Source: an uncultured Collinsella sp.
GTDB lineage: Bacteria > Actinomycetota > Coriobacteriia > Coriobacteriales > Coriobacteriaceae
Assembly (NCBI GenBank): GCA_900546085.1
Contig: URBS01000006.1
Location: 1-37,443 of the forward strand
DNA: 37,443 nucleotides
Direction of reading: 5' to 3'
In this document: positions 24,928-32,657 of the stretch, piece after piece
Position numbering within the stretch: position 1 is the first letter of the stretch
How the letters are laid out: the number at the start of each line of letters is the position of its first letter
The notes under the pieces: model-generated
Databases searched by the model: none
Told to the model about the DNA's origin: nothing
Seen by the model: the letters and a program-made list of their open reading frames with translations, nothing else
Program-made: the position numbers and the translations under genes

Positions 24928-25403
24928 TGAGTATCCGCATGCGTCTGCGCGAGGAGCGCGCCCAAGCGACGGTGGAGATGGCAGTGGTTACGCCCGTTTT
25001 GCTGGTGCTGGCACTCATCGTGTACAACGTCATGATCTATGCCAGCGCTGTCGCGCGCTTCGACCGCGTGGTGCCCGACATCGTGTTGGCGCACGCCGTG
25101 GCGTCGGAGGGGGAGGGCGACGAAAGCTCTGTCGATGCCTCGGCGACGGTCCAGACTCAAATTCTGAATGCCATGGAAGGCTATGACTTGCAGATCGAAG
25201 TGTCGAGCGAGCAAGGCGCGGAGGCATCGGATGGTGGCCTGCTCTCCCTATCCGGTACGTTTAGGACCTACACCTGCACCATGCACTATGAGCCGTGGCC
25301 GACTTCTCTCAGCATCGCTGGCGTTCCGCTGGGGGCGCCGACAACGTTGTCGTACGAGCGCGCGGTGACGGTCGATCCATGGCGCCCGGGGGTGGTCATG
25401 TGA
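24927..25403 (+). CDS. TadE-like minor pseudopilin
   Basis: A 158-residue protein with leader MSIRMRLREERA, then QATVEMAVVTPVLLVLALIVY, the same A|Q-x-T-V-E processing motif as the other pilins of this operon but with Met in place of Tyr at +6. One membrane segment is followed by about 120 extracytoplasmic residues with a single Cys in TYTCTMHYEPW. ATG 24927 overlaps the preceding TAA by one base (TAATG), and the gene overlaps the DUF192 gene by 4 bp. Confidence 0.82.
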   Translation: MSIRMRLREERAQATVEMAVVTPVLLVLALIVYNVMIYASAVARFDRVVPDIVLAHAVASEGEGDESSVDASATVQTQILNAMEGYDLQIEVSSEQGAEASDGGLLSLSGTFRTYTCTMHYEPWPTSLSIAGVPLGAPTTLSYERAVTVDPWRPGVVM

Positions 25404-25759
25404 CCGCGGTCTCGTCCTACATCGCCTACGCACGGGCACTCAATAGGCTGGGTTGGACGCCGGCGGAGTTTGTGGCGGCGGAGTCGTTTGTCGTGCGCCT
25501 GCGCGGCATGCTGGGACGGCATCCGGTTGCCGCCAACGGCTTGCCGCTCGTCATGGCGTTTCCACGCTGCTCTTCGGTCCACACGTGTTTTATGGCCTAT
25601 CCCATCGACATCGCCTTCATCGATCGCGACGGCAATATCCTCGCGCGCTACGAAAACGTACGTCCCTGGCGTATGTGCTCCTGCCCCGGCGCCTGGGCCG
25701 CACTAGAGCGCCCTTCAATCATTGTTTCGACCCCTGCTCTCCAACGCGTGCCGGCTTAA
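25400..25759 (+). CDS. DUF192 family protein, last gene of the tad operon
   Basis: A 119-residue protein with a full DUF192 domain: the RLRGMLGR segment (about 32-39), CSSVHTCFMAYPIDIAFID (about 56-74) and ENVRPWRMCSCPGAWAALERP near the end. The domain's function is unknown. There is no signal peptide, although many family members are secreted. The start is GTG 25400, overlapping the tadE stop (GTGA) with GGGGGTGG upstream; the frame continues upstream only as a shadow of tadE. Co-transcription with the pilus genes suggests, but does not prove, a role there. Confidence 0.85.
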   Translation: MTAVSSYIAYARALNRLGWTPAEFVAAESFVVRLRGMLGRHPVAANGLPLVMAFPRCSSVHTCFMAYPIDIAFIDRDGNILARYENVRPWRMCSCPGAWAALERPSIIVSTPALQRVPA

Positions 25760-25762
25760 GAA

Positions 25763-25792
25763 TTGGCGACGGCGGACTTTCGTCATACGAAA
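25763..25792 (+). promoter_or_regulatory. Promoter with operator-like repeat for the toxin-antitoxin pair
   Basis: TTGGCG (25763-25768), a 17-bp spacer, and TACGAA (25786-25791). A perfect inverted repeat TTTCGT-cat-ACGAAA (25778-25792) covers the -10. Toxin-antitoxin operons are commonly autorepressed by a ribbon-helix-helix antitoxin binding such a repeat. This is inference from position. Confidence 0.5.
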
Positions 25793-25817
25793 TTGGGTAA
25801 GATGGGGAAGGAGATGC

Positions 25818-26084
25818 ATGGATGTCGAGATCCATCCCAACGCTAAAAAGCACCTGACGGAAAAACAGGTGCTTGGTGCCTGGCTCGCGGTTACTGAGTG
25901 TATTCGCCGCGAGTCGGAAGACGAGCCGCCGAGATGGCTTGCGATTGGATGGCTTCCGGACGGACGGAGCGTGGAGCTCGTTGCGGTCGAACTTATTCGC
26001 GGGTGGCTCATTATTCATGCCTTGTCTCCGGTTCAGAAGAAATTCTGGCAAGAGATCGAGCGAGCTCGGCAAAGGGGTCGATGA
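25818..26084 (+). CDS. Putative type II toxin, BrnT/RelE-like fold
   Basis: An 88-residue small basic protein, MDVEIHPNAKKH..., with a short hydrophobic core strand (SVELVAVELIRGWLIIHALSP) and a charged C-terminus, resembling small RNase toxins that sit upstream of a ribbon-helix-helix antitoxin. I do not see a firm catalytic signature. ATG 25818 has AAGGAG about 5 nt upstream. It precedes and overlaps the antitoxin gene (ATGATG), the toxin-first order seen for HigBA and BrnTA. Function is inferred from context and the partner. Confidence 0.55.
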   Translation: MDVEIHPNAKKHLTEKQVLGAWLAVTECIRRESEDEPPRWLAIGWLPDGRSVELVAVELIRGWLIIHALSPVQKKFWQEIERARQRGR

Positions 26085-26368
26085 TGGGCAAGACATATAC
26101 GACCGCTAATGGTCAGGTTGTAACGGATGAAATGATTGACGCGTGGTGTGAGTCGTACGAGCGCGGAGAGTTTCCGGATGGCGAACACACCGTTGGTGGG
26201 ATCGTGCATGGACGGCCCCCACTCTCAGGTGAGGGAACGGCAACGCTATCGGTCAAGATTCCTCTGGGAATGAAGGAAGCTATTCATCGACGGGCGGCTG
26301 CCGAGGGAATGACGCCAAGTGAGTTTGCCCGCGCGGCCCTGAGTGAAAAACTTCTTGCGGCGGGTTGA
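26081..26368 (+). CDS. Putative antitoxin with ribbon-helix-helix domain
   Basis: A 95-residue protein with a C-terminal ribbon-helix-helix DNA-binding domain (about 54-94: TLSVKIPLGMKEAIHRRAAA then GMTPSEFARAALSEKL). The N-terminal half (VTDEMIDAWCESYERGEFPD) probably contacts the toxin. ATG 26081 overlaps the toxin stop; a second ATG follows at 26084. It would be the repressor for the repeat at 25778-25792. The pair could have arrived by transfer, lying between the pilus operon and tRNA-Phe. Confidence 0.65.
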   Translation: MMGKTYTTANGQVVTDEMIDAWCESYERGEFPDGEHTVGGIVHGRPPLSGEGTATLSVKIPLGMKEAIHRRAAAEGMTPSEFARAALSEKLLAAG

Positions 26369-26443
26369 TGCTTCTGACGTGCCGTTCTATAGGATCGAGA
26401 TCGTGGTCGATGTCGCGCTCAAAAACTTTTTTAAAATTCTCGG

Positions 26444-26471
26444 TTGACCGGAGCGCGTCCTTGGTTATACT
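26444..26471 (+). promoter_or_regulatory. Promoter of tRNA-Phe
   Basis: TTGACC (26444-26449), 16-bp spacer, TATACT (26466-26471), 32 bp before the tRNA. A good sigma-70-type promoter. Confidence 0.75.
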
Positions 26472-26503
26472 AATCAAGCCTTGAAACAAGGCACACCTCA
26501 AAT

Positions 26504-26579
<76 letters not shown>

Positions 26580-26589
26580 TGAATTGACT

Positions 26590-26617
26590 AGGACCTCTGC
26601 AAAGGGGTCCTTTTCTT
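26590..26617 (+). terminator. Terminator after tRNA-Phe
   Basis: AGGACCtctgcaaaggGGTCCT with additional CC/GG pairing inside, followed by TTTCTTTT. Confidence 0.7.
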
Positions 26618-26860
26618 TTATGCATGGCTCCGCGGAAAATGCATCCCATTTTTTTGCGAAAAAACGGGGCACGCTTTCCGGCCGCCTACTTCCGATGCAC
26701 GTGTGCATCTCGGGTTCCGCCTGCCCGGACATTCCTCCCACTTTTGCGCCACTTTGTAGACCGTTCGGTCGCCTGTCCGCACGCGCGGGTATACTCAAAA
26801 CGATACTTTTCCTATGCAATACGATGCAGGTTCGACCTGCGCGATTCGAAGGGGGCCGTG
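26618..26860 (+). other. Spacer and leader upstream of the GH5-like gene
   Basis: About 240 bp without a supported gene. It contains a -10-like TATACT at 26790-26795 with no clear -35, and a short perfect hairpin GCAGGT-tcg-ACCTGC (26826-26840) just before the ribosome-binding site GGGGG. Apparent minus-strand ORFs here run into the tRNA antisense and are artefacts. Confidence 0.5.
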
Positions 26861-27922
26861 ATGGAGAGGATTCTCGGCGTTAATCTCTCTGGCTGGTTTA
26901 TTCCCGAGCCCTGGGTGACCCCGTCGCTGTATGCGGCGACCGGTGCATCCAACGCGGCGGAGCTGCAAGAGGCAATGGGCGCCGCTGCCTATAACGAGCG
27001 CATGCGTCGCCATTACGAGACGTTTGTGAGCGAGGACGATTTTCGTCGTATGGCGCAGATCGGTCTCAACGCCGTGCGCCTGCCGGTGCCGTGGTATGCC
27101 TTTGGCTCGCAGGAGTCCGACGCTTCCTACATCTCGGTCGTCGATTATATCGACCGTGCTATTGAGTGGGCCGCCAAGTACAACATCCGCGTACTGCTCG
27201 ATCTGGCGACTGTACCCGGCGGTCAGGGCGATTCCAACGATTCACCCACGACGCCGGAAGTCGTCGCTGAGTGGCATTCGTCCACCAATGGCCGTCACGT
27301 TGCGCTCGATGTGCTCGAGCGCCTGGCCGATCGCTATGGTGAGGCCGAGAGCCTGCTGGGCATCGAGCTGTTGGATACGCCGCAGATGAGTGTGCGCAAG
27401 AGCCTCTTTACTGTGACGGACGGTATTCCGGCGCACTACCTGCGCAACTTCTATCGTGACGCGTATGAGCTCGTTCGTTCGTATATGCCCGAGGACAAGA
27501 TCGTCGCCTTTTCCTCTTCGGGACACCCTGGCGAGTGGAAGCACTTTATGCGCGGTGCCAAGTACAAGAACGTCTACATGGACCTTCACCTGTACCATTA
27601 CCGCGACGAGTATGCGCTCGACATCACGAGCCCCCGCGGTCTGACGACGGCGATTTCGCGCAACAAGCGTGAGCTCAAAGAGGCGGTCGCAACTGGGTTC
27701 CCCGTTTTGGTGGGCGAATGGTCGGGCGCGGCGATTTTTGCCAACTCGTCGGTTACACCCGAGGGTCGCAATGCCTACGAGCGCGTGTTTATCGCCAACC
27801 AGCTGGCTTCGTTTGCGCCGGCGGCTGGCTGGTTCTTCCAAACGTGGAAGACCGAGAAACGTATTGCAGCATGGGACGCCCGCGCGGCACTTGGCACGCT
27901 CGAGCGCGGCATGATTGAATAG
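26861..27922 (+). CDS. GH5-like glycoside hydrolase fold, acid/base residue replaced
   Basis: A 353-residue protein with the fold of GH5 exo-beta-glucanases: the N-terminus GVNLSGWFIPEPWVTPS (6-22), LNAVRLPVPWYAF (69-81), LDLATVPGGQ (113-122), the DLHLYHY strand (241-247), and the nucleophile in LVGEWSG (Glu286). The acid/base position, normally NEP in a GIELLNEP context, reads GIELLDTPQ (167-175): Asn and Glu are replaced by Asp172 and Thr173. Without this Glu the usual retaining hydrolysis should fail, so it may be a binding protein or use another mechanism. There is no signal peptide, so it is probably cytoplasmic. ATG 26861 is preferred by its GGGGG ribosome-binding site and family N-terminus. 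It is 6 bp upstream of rsmI. Confidence 0.8.
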   Translation: MERILGVNLSGWFIPEPWVTPSLYAATGASNAAELQEAMGAAAYNERMRRHYETFVSEDDFRRMAQIGLNAVRLPVPWYAFGSQESDASYISVVDYIDRAIEWAAKYNIRVLLDLATVPGGQGDSNDSPTTPEVVAEWHSSTNGRHVALDVLERLADRYGEAESLLGIELLDTPQMSVRKSLFTVTDGIPAHYLRNFYRDAYELVRSYMPEDKIVAFSSSGHPGEWKHFMRGAKYKNVYMDLHLYHYRDEYALDITSPRGLTTAISRNKRELKEAVATGFPVLVGEWSGAAIFANSSVTPEGRNAYERVFIANQLASFAPAAGWFFQTWKTEKRIAAWDARAALGTLERGMIE

Positions 27923-27928
27923 GTTGAT

Positions 27929-28807
27929 ATGACGCAAAACAGCGCCCGCACGGGCAAACTTTATGTGGTCGGTACGCCCATCGGTAACCTGGGCGACCTG
28001 TCTCCGCGCGTCGGCGAGGCGTTTGCCGCCGCCGACGCCGTCTGCTGCGAGGACACGCGTGTGACCTCAAAGTTGCTGATGCACCTGGGTATCTCCAAGC
28101 CGCTCGTTCGTTGCGACGAGAACGTGATCGCAAGTCGCGCCGCCGGCCTGGTCGACCGTCTGCTGGCAGGGGAGACCCTCGCCTTTGCCTCGGACGCCGG
28201 CATGCCGAGCGTGTCCGATCCCGGCCAGGCGCTGGTCGAGGCGGCGCGCGAGGCGGATGTGCCTGTCGAAGTTGTTCCCGGCCCCTCTGCTTGCGTCACG
28301 GCGCTCGTATCGTCCGGTATTCCCTGCGAGCATTTCTTCTTCGAAGGCTTTTTGGGTCGCAAGCACGGCGACCGCGTGCGCCGACTGCAGCGCCTTGCAG
28401 TCGTCCCCGGCGCGCTCATCTTCTACGAGTCTCCACATCGCATCGTGGCGACGCTCGAGGCCGTGGCCGAGGTCTTTCCCCAGCGCGATGTCGCCGTCTG
28501 CCGCGAACTCACCAAGCTGCACGAGGAGGTCTTGCGCGGCCCTGCCGCCCAGCTTGCCGAGGAGCTGTGTGCTCGCGGCGAGGTGAAGGGCGAGATTGCG
28601 CTGGTCATCGCGCCGCCGAGCGAGGACGAGGAGGTTGGCATCGTGCCGGTTGGAGCCGCAGCGGTAGACCCAGACGAAGCCCTGCGCGAGGACATCCGTG
28701 CCGCGCTCGAGGAGGGAGAGCCCGCCTCTGCGGTGGCCAAGCGCCTGTCTCAGAAGTATTCGCGCCGCAAGCGCGATGTCTATGCCATGGTGCTCGATAT
28801 GCAATAG
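27929..28807 (+). CDS. rsmI: 16S rRNA (cytidine1402-2'-O)-methyltransferase
   Basis: A 292-residue SAM-dependent methyltransferase of the tetrapyrrole methylase fold that 2'-O-methylates C1402 in the 16S rRNA decoding centre. Motifs: VGTPIGNLGDLSPR (14-27), CEDTR (40-44), SDAGMPSVSDPG (about 87-98), VVPGPSA and FYESPHR. The C-terminus has the extra RKRDVYAMVL segment of this family. The start at ATG 27929 has only a weak AGG. It is cotranscribed with the GH5-like gene and followed after 69 bp by metG. Confidence 0.95.
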   Translation: MTQNSARTGKLYVVGTPIGNLGDLSPRVGEAFAAADAVCCEDTRVTSKLLMHLGISKPLVRCDENVIASRAAGLVDRLLAGETLAFASDAGMPSVSDPGQALVEAAREADVPVEVVPGPSACVTALVSSGIPCEHFFFEGFLGRKHGDRVRRLQRLAVVPGALIFYESPHRIVATLEAVAEVFPQRDVAVCRELTKLHEEVLRGPAAQLAEELCARGEVKGEIALVIAPPSEDEEVGIVPVGAAAVDPDEALREDIRAALEEGEPASAVAKRLSQKYSRRKRDVYAMVLDMQ

Positions 28808-28876
28808 ATGGAGGATATCCAGCCCTTGCGCTAGAATCATCCCCTGTATGCAACGTTTTTCTGGAGGACAAACCCC

Positions 28877-30478
28877 ATGGATCAAAGCAAGCCTTCGTTT
28901 TTTATCACGACGCCCATTTACTACGTCAACGCCGATCCGCATCTGGGCACGGCTTATTCCACCATCATCGCCGACGTCCAGGCTCGCTATCGTCGCTCCG
29001 CCGGCTATAACGTCAAGTTCCTGACTGGCATGGACGAGCACGGTGAGAAGGTCGCCGAGGCTGCAGCCAAGCACAACATGACGCCGCAGGAGTGGACCGA
29101 CAGCCAGGCTCCGCACTTCAAGGAGCTTTGGAGCAAGCTCGAGATCTCCAACGACGACTTCATCCGCACCACCGAGCCGCGCCAGCATCACGCCGTGCAG
29201 TATCTATGGGAGCGCATGAAGGAGTCCGGCTACCTGTACAAGGGCAGCTATGACGGCTGGTACTGCGTGCCCGACGAGACCTACTTTACCGATACGCAGG
29301 TCCAGAAGGGTGACGAGGAGTACGGCAGCGTCGGCCAGCATCTATGCCCCGACTGCCACCGTCCGCTTGAGCGCGTGCAGGAGGAGTCCTACTTCTTTAA
29401 GCTTTCCGCCTTCCAGGACAAGCTTCTCAAGCTCTATGACGAGCACCCCGACTTTGTCGAGCCTGCGTTCCGCATGAACGAGGTACGTAGCTTTGTCGAG
29501 GGCGGCCTTAACGACCTTTCCGTGAGCCGCACGAGCTTTGACTGGGGCATTCAGGTCCCGTTTGACGAGGGTCACGTGACCTACGTGTGGTTCGATGCGC
29601 TGCTCAACTATATGACGGCCGTCGGCTACGGTGTCGACACCGACGAGGCGCGTGCCGAGCTGGCCTATCGCTGGCCCGCGCAGTTCCACATCGTGGGTAA
29701 GGACATCATCCGCTTCCACTGCGTCATTTGGCCCGCCATGCTCATGGCCATCGGCGAGGCCCTGCCCGAGCACGTCTTTGCCCACGGCTTCCTGACCGTG
29801 CGCAATGCCGAGACCGGTAAGGCCGAGAAGATGTCCAAGAGCCGCGGCAACGCCATCGCTCCGCAGGATGTTATCGACATGCTGGGCGTCGAGGGCTACC
29901 GCTATTACTTTATGACCGACGTGGTCCCCGGCACCGACGGCGCCATCAGCTTCGATCGCATGGAGCAGGTCTACAACGCCGATCTGGCCAACAGCTGGGG
30001 CAACCTCATTTCGCGCTCGCTCAACATGAGCGCAAAGTACTTTGACGGCTGCGCCCCGGCTAAACCGGCGTCTGCCGACGCGTTCGATAACCCGCTGGCA
30101 AAGATTGCCGACGGTTTGGTCGAGCGCTACATGGCCAAGATGGACATGCTCGATTACGGCGGAGCCAAGGATGAGGTCATGGAGCTCATCCATGCCGCCA
30201 ACCACTACATCGAGGACTCCGAGCCCTGGGCGCTTGCCAAGGACGAGGCCAAGGCTGACGAGCTGGCATTTGTGATTTACAACCTGCTCGAGGCCATCCG
30301 CATCGCCGCCCACCTGCTGATGCCGCTCATGCCCCAGACTTCTGTCGAGGCTCTGCGCCGCCTGTCCTGTGAGGGCGAGGCCGCGAGCGACGACCTCAAG
30401 GGCATTTGCACTTGGGGCCTGCTTGCCGGCGGTCAGCCCGTCGAGAAGGGCGATCCGCTGTTCCCGCGTCTGGCGTAG
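28877..30478 (+). CDS. metG: Methionine-tRNA ligase
   Basis: A 533-residue class I synthetase charging tRNA-Met. The HIGH-type motif HLGT is at 22-25 and KMSKS at 318-322. The connective domain has Cys130, Cys157 and Cys160, with Asp in place of one expected knuckle Cys (YCVPDE), so zinc binding may be incomplete. It lacks the C-terminal tRNA-binding extension of the long MetG form. The ATG has GGAGGACA upstream. A TAGAAT at 28832 could be a -10 element for it. Within the intergenic 69 bp no terminator is visible, so read-through from rsmI is also possible. Confidence 0.97.
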   Translation: MDQSKPSFFITTPIYYVNADPHLGTAYSTIIADVQARYRRSAGYNVKFLTGMDEHGEKVAEAAAKHNMTPQEWTDSQAPHFKELWSKLEISNDDFIRTTEPRQHHAVQYLWERMKESGYLYKGSYDGWYCVPDETYFTDTQVQKGDEEYGSVGQHLCPDCHRPLERVQEESYFFKLSAFQDKLLKLYDEHPDFVEPAFRMNEVRSFVEGGLNDLSVSRTSFDWGIQVPFDEGHVTYVWFDALLNYMTAVGYGVDTDEARAELAYRWPAQFHIVGKDIIRFHCVIWPAMLMAIGEALPEHVFAHGFLTVRNAETGKAEKMSKSRGNAIAPQDVIDMLGVEGYRYYFMTDVVPGTDGAISFDRMEQVYNADLANSWGNLISRSLNMSAKYFDGCAPAKPASADAFDNPLAKIADGLVERYMAKMDMLDYGGAKDEVMELIHAANHYIEDSEPWALAKDEAKADELAFVIYNLLEAIRIAAHLLMPLMPQTSVEALRRLSCEGEAASDDLKGICTWGLLAGGQPVEKGDPLFPRLA

Positions 30479-30520
30479 AGACCGCGCGAGCGCCATATCG
30501 GCAATTTGCTGTTTAGCTGT

Positions 30521-30552
30521 AAGGGCATGGCCGCCACGGTCCATGCCCTTTT
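30521..30552 (+). terminator. Terminator after metG
   Basis: AAGGGCATGG-ccgccacggt-CCATGCCCTT is a perfect 10-bp stem followed by TTGTTT. Confidence 0.9.
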
Positions 30553-30588
30553 GTTTCAAGACGCCGCCATCTTGCTAAGGAGGCAACT

Positions 30589-31449
30589 ATGACAACTTCG
30601 CCTTTGGCAAACCCCACGGCAACAAGGGAGCTGCTGGAGGAGTTTGGCCTTGCGACCAAGCATCGCCTGGGCCAGAACTTTCTAATCGACAATCATGTGA
30701 TCGAGCGTATCTGCGAGCTTGCCGAGCTTGCAGGTGACGAGCGCGTACTCGAGGTGGGTCCGGGTTGTGGAACGTTGACACTTGCGTTGCTGCAGGAAGC
30801 GGCGTGCGTTACGTCCATTGAGGCCGATCCCGAGCTTGAGCCGGTGCTCGATGCCCACGCCGCCGACTATGCCAACTTCCGCTTTATCATGGGCGATGCG
30901 CTCAAGGTGACGCCGGAGCAGATTGAGCAGGCCGCCGGTGGTGAACCCACGGTGTTTGTCGCGAATCTGCCCTATAACGTGGCGGCGACGATCATTCTTC
31001 AGTTCTTCCAGACGATGCCCACGCTTAAGCGCGCTGTCGTCATGGTGCAAAAGGAGGTTGCCGATCGCATTGCCGCAGTGCCGGGCAACAAGACCTATGG
31101 CGGCTATACGGCAAAGCTCGGCCTGTATGCGCAGGTGACGGGTCGCTTTGAGGTGCCGCCGCGTTGCTTTATGCCGGCGCCGCACGTGGACTCGGCCGTC
31201 GTGCGTATCGACCGTGTTGACGGTGTGGTGCCCGAAGAACTCGATCGCGAATATGTGGCCCGCGTGATTGACGCTGCATTTGCTCAGCGTCGCAAGACCA
31301 TCCGCAATTCCATGAGCGCCAACGGTTTTGCCAAGGACGTGCTCGATGCCGCCTTTGAGGCTTGCGGTATCGCACCCACCACGCGCGCCGAGACGCTTGA
31401 TGTTGCCGACTTTGTCCGTCTGGCCCAGGAGCTAATCCATGATGCCTAA
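30589..31449 (+). CDS. rsmA: 16S rRNA (adenine1518/1519-N6)-dimethyltransferase
   Basis: A 286-residue KsgA/RsmA methyltransferase that dimethylates the two adenines in the 3' hairpin of 16S rRNA as a late step in 30S assembly. Motifs: LGQNFL (27-32), SAM site VGPGCGTLT (56-64), and NLPYN (126-130), followed by the helical C-terminal RNA-contact domain. The start is ATG 30589 with AAGGAGG 6-9 nt upstream. It overlaps tatD by 11 bp, so the two are translationally coupled. Neighbouring rsmI and rsgA also act on the 30S subunit. Confidence 0.96.
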   Translation: MTTSPLANPTATRELLEEFGLATKHRLGQNFLIDNHVIERICELAELAGDERVLEVGPGCGTLTLALLQEAACVTSIEADPELEPVLDAHAADYANFRFIMGDALKVTPEQIEQAAGGEPTVFVANLPYNVAATIILQFFQTMPTLKRAVVMVQKEVADRIAAVPGNKTYGGYTAKLGLYAQVTGRFEVPPRCFMPAPHVDSAVVRIDRVDGVVPEELDREYVARVIDAAFAQRRKTIRNSMSANGFAKDVLDAAFEACGIAPTTRAETLDVADFVRLAQELIHDA

Positions 31450-32356
31450 TGCCGAACGCGTGACGTTTACCAAGAAAAAGAAGACGGTTGCTTGTCCCGT
31501 GCCCTTGGCACCGCTTGCTGACACGCATGCGCATCTGCTTTCGTTTTGGGGCAAAGAAGTGCCCGAGACACTCGTGCGCGCCAAAGCCGCGGGCATCGAC
31601 CTGTTGGTGACGGTCTTCGATCCCATTGCCGATAAGCGCAGCGTGACGGACTATAGCGACTGGCTGACGCGCGAAATTCTGCCGATGCGGGATATTCCGC
31701 AGATCAAGTATCTCGCTGGCGTTCACCCCTATGGCGCGCCGGATTATACCGATGACATTCACGCGCAGGTTGTTGCTGCGCTCGATGACCCTTTGTGCGC
31801 CGGTATCGGCGAGATCGGTCTGGACTACCACATGGATTACGACGACGACATCGCGCCGGCGCCCCACAGTGTGCAGATTGATTGCATGGCGCGTCAGCTC
31901 GAAGTTGCCGTGCGCCGCAATGTGCCGGTGGAGCTGCACCTGCGGCACGAGGACTCGGATGGGGAGCGCACCTCGCATATGGATGCGTACAACGTGCTGC
32001 GCGAGGTGGGTGTGCCTCAGGCCGGTTGCGTGCTGCACTGCTTTGGCGAGGACCGCGCCACGATGGAGCGCTTTGTGGAGCTGGGCTGCTATATCGCCTA
32101 TGGTGGTGCGGCCACCTTTAAGCGCAACGACGACGTGCGCGAGGCATTTGCGGCGACCCCGCTCGACCGCATTTTGTTCGAGACGGATTGCCCGTATATG
32201 GCGCCGGAGCCCATTCGCGGTCTTGAATGCGAGCCAGCAATGATCTCCATTACGGCAAACGCGCTGGTTAACGACCGTGTCGATCGCACTGGTGAGGACG
32301 CCGAAACAATCGCGCATGCCGCTTGGGAAAATGCCTGCAAACTTTTTCAAAAATAG
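31439..32356 (+). CDS. tatD: TatD-family metal-dependent hydrolase
   Basis: A 305-residue TatD-type DNase/phosphodiesterase of the amidohydrolase (TIM-barrel) superfamily. Metal-site residues: His30 and His32 (DTHAH), Glu125 (GIGEIGLDY), His167 (ELHLRH), His200 (LHCFG) and Asp250 (FETDCPY). The N-terminus is extended by a basic stretch (about 1-25) before the barrel. ATG 31439 (or 31442) overlaps the end of rsmA. The loss of the usual proline in the HLRH strand is unremarkable for the family. It is the last gene of the unit, followed by the tRNA-Leu promoter. Confidence 0.9.
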   Translation: MMPNAERVTFTKKKKTVACPVPLAPLADTHAHLLSFWGKEVPETLVRAKAAGIDLLVTVFDPIADKRSVTDYSDWLTREILPMRDIPQIKYLAGVHPYGAPDYTDDIHAQVVAALDDPLCAGIGEIGLDYHMDYDDDIAPAPHSVQIDCMARQLEVAVRRNVPVELHLRHEDSDGERTSHMDAYNVLREVGVPQAGCVLHCFGEDRATMERFVELGCYIAYGGAATFKRNDDVREAFAATPLDRILFETDCPYMAPEPIRGLECEPAMISITANALVNDRVDRTGEDAETIAHAAWENACKLFQK

Positions 32357-32359
32357 TTC

Positions 32360-32388
32360 TTGCGTTCGCGGTGGCGCTCCGTTATTCT
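32360..32388 (+). promoter_or_regulatory. Promoter of tRNA-Leu
   Basis: TTGCGT (32360-32365), 17-bp spacer, TATTCT (32383-32388), 11 bp before the tRNA. Confidence 0.7.
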
Positions 32389-32399
32389 AATTCCTGCAC

Positions 32400-32486
32400 G
32401 CGGGCGTGGCGGAATTGGCAGACGCGTACGGTTCAGGTCCGTATGGGGGCAACCCCATGAAGGTTCAAGTCCTTTCGCCCGCACCA
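32400..32486 (+). tRNA. tRNA-Leu (CAG), CCA encoded
   Basis: A class II tRNA. Acceptor GCGGGCG pairs with CGCCCGC. The anticodon stem is TACGG/CCGTA with loop TTCAGGT (anticodon CAG), a long variable arm TGGGGGCAACCCCATGA, T arm with GTTCAAGTC, and encoded CCA. It reads CUG, a frequent Leu codon in these GC-rich genes. Confidence 0.96.
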
Positions 32487-32528
32487 TTGATTGAAAGAGC
32501 TCCCAGCAATGGGAGCTTTTTTGTTATG
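32469..32528 (+). repeat. Direct repeat copy 1 (tRNA-Leu 3' end plus terminator)
   Basis: Sixty bases from GTCCTTTCGCCCGCACCA through the terminator to GTTATG. An identical-length copy with only two mismatches occurs at 32658-32717, 189 bp downstream. This is the arrangement left by integration at a tRNA 3' end or by a local duplication. Confidence 0.9.
32498..32522 (+). terminator. Terminator of tRNA-Leu, copy 1
   Basis: AGCTCCC-agcaat-GGGAGCT followed by TTTTT, inside direct repeat copy 1. Confidence 0.9.
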
Positions 32529-32657
32529 GGCCCGTCGCAGGGACTTGAACCTGTGAAGGAGCGAGCGTAAAGAAAACGCGGAGCGTTTTTAGCGAGCTGG
32601 CGAGGACGCCGGCAGGCGGCCGATGCCGGTGCGGATCCGCGAAGCGGATACGCGGAC
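32529..32657. other. 129-bp segment between the two direct repeats
   Basis: No gene is visible. The minus strand contains CAGGTTCAAGTCCCTG near 32541-32554, which looks like a T arm of a tRNA read in the opposite direction, without the rest of a cloverleaf. The remainder has GC-rich short palindromes (GCGGATCCGC at 32631-32640). It may be what is left of an inserted element or a mosaic of tRNA ends. Confidence 0.5.
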
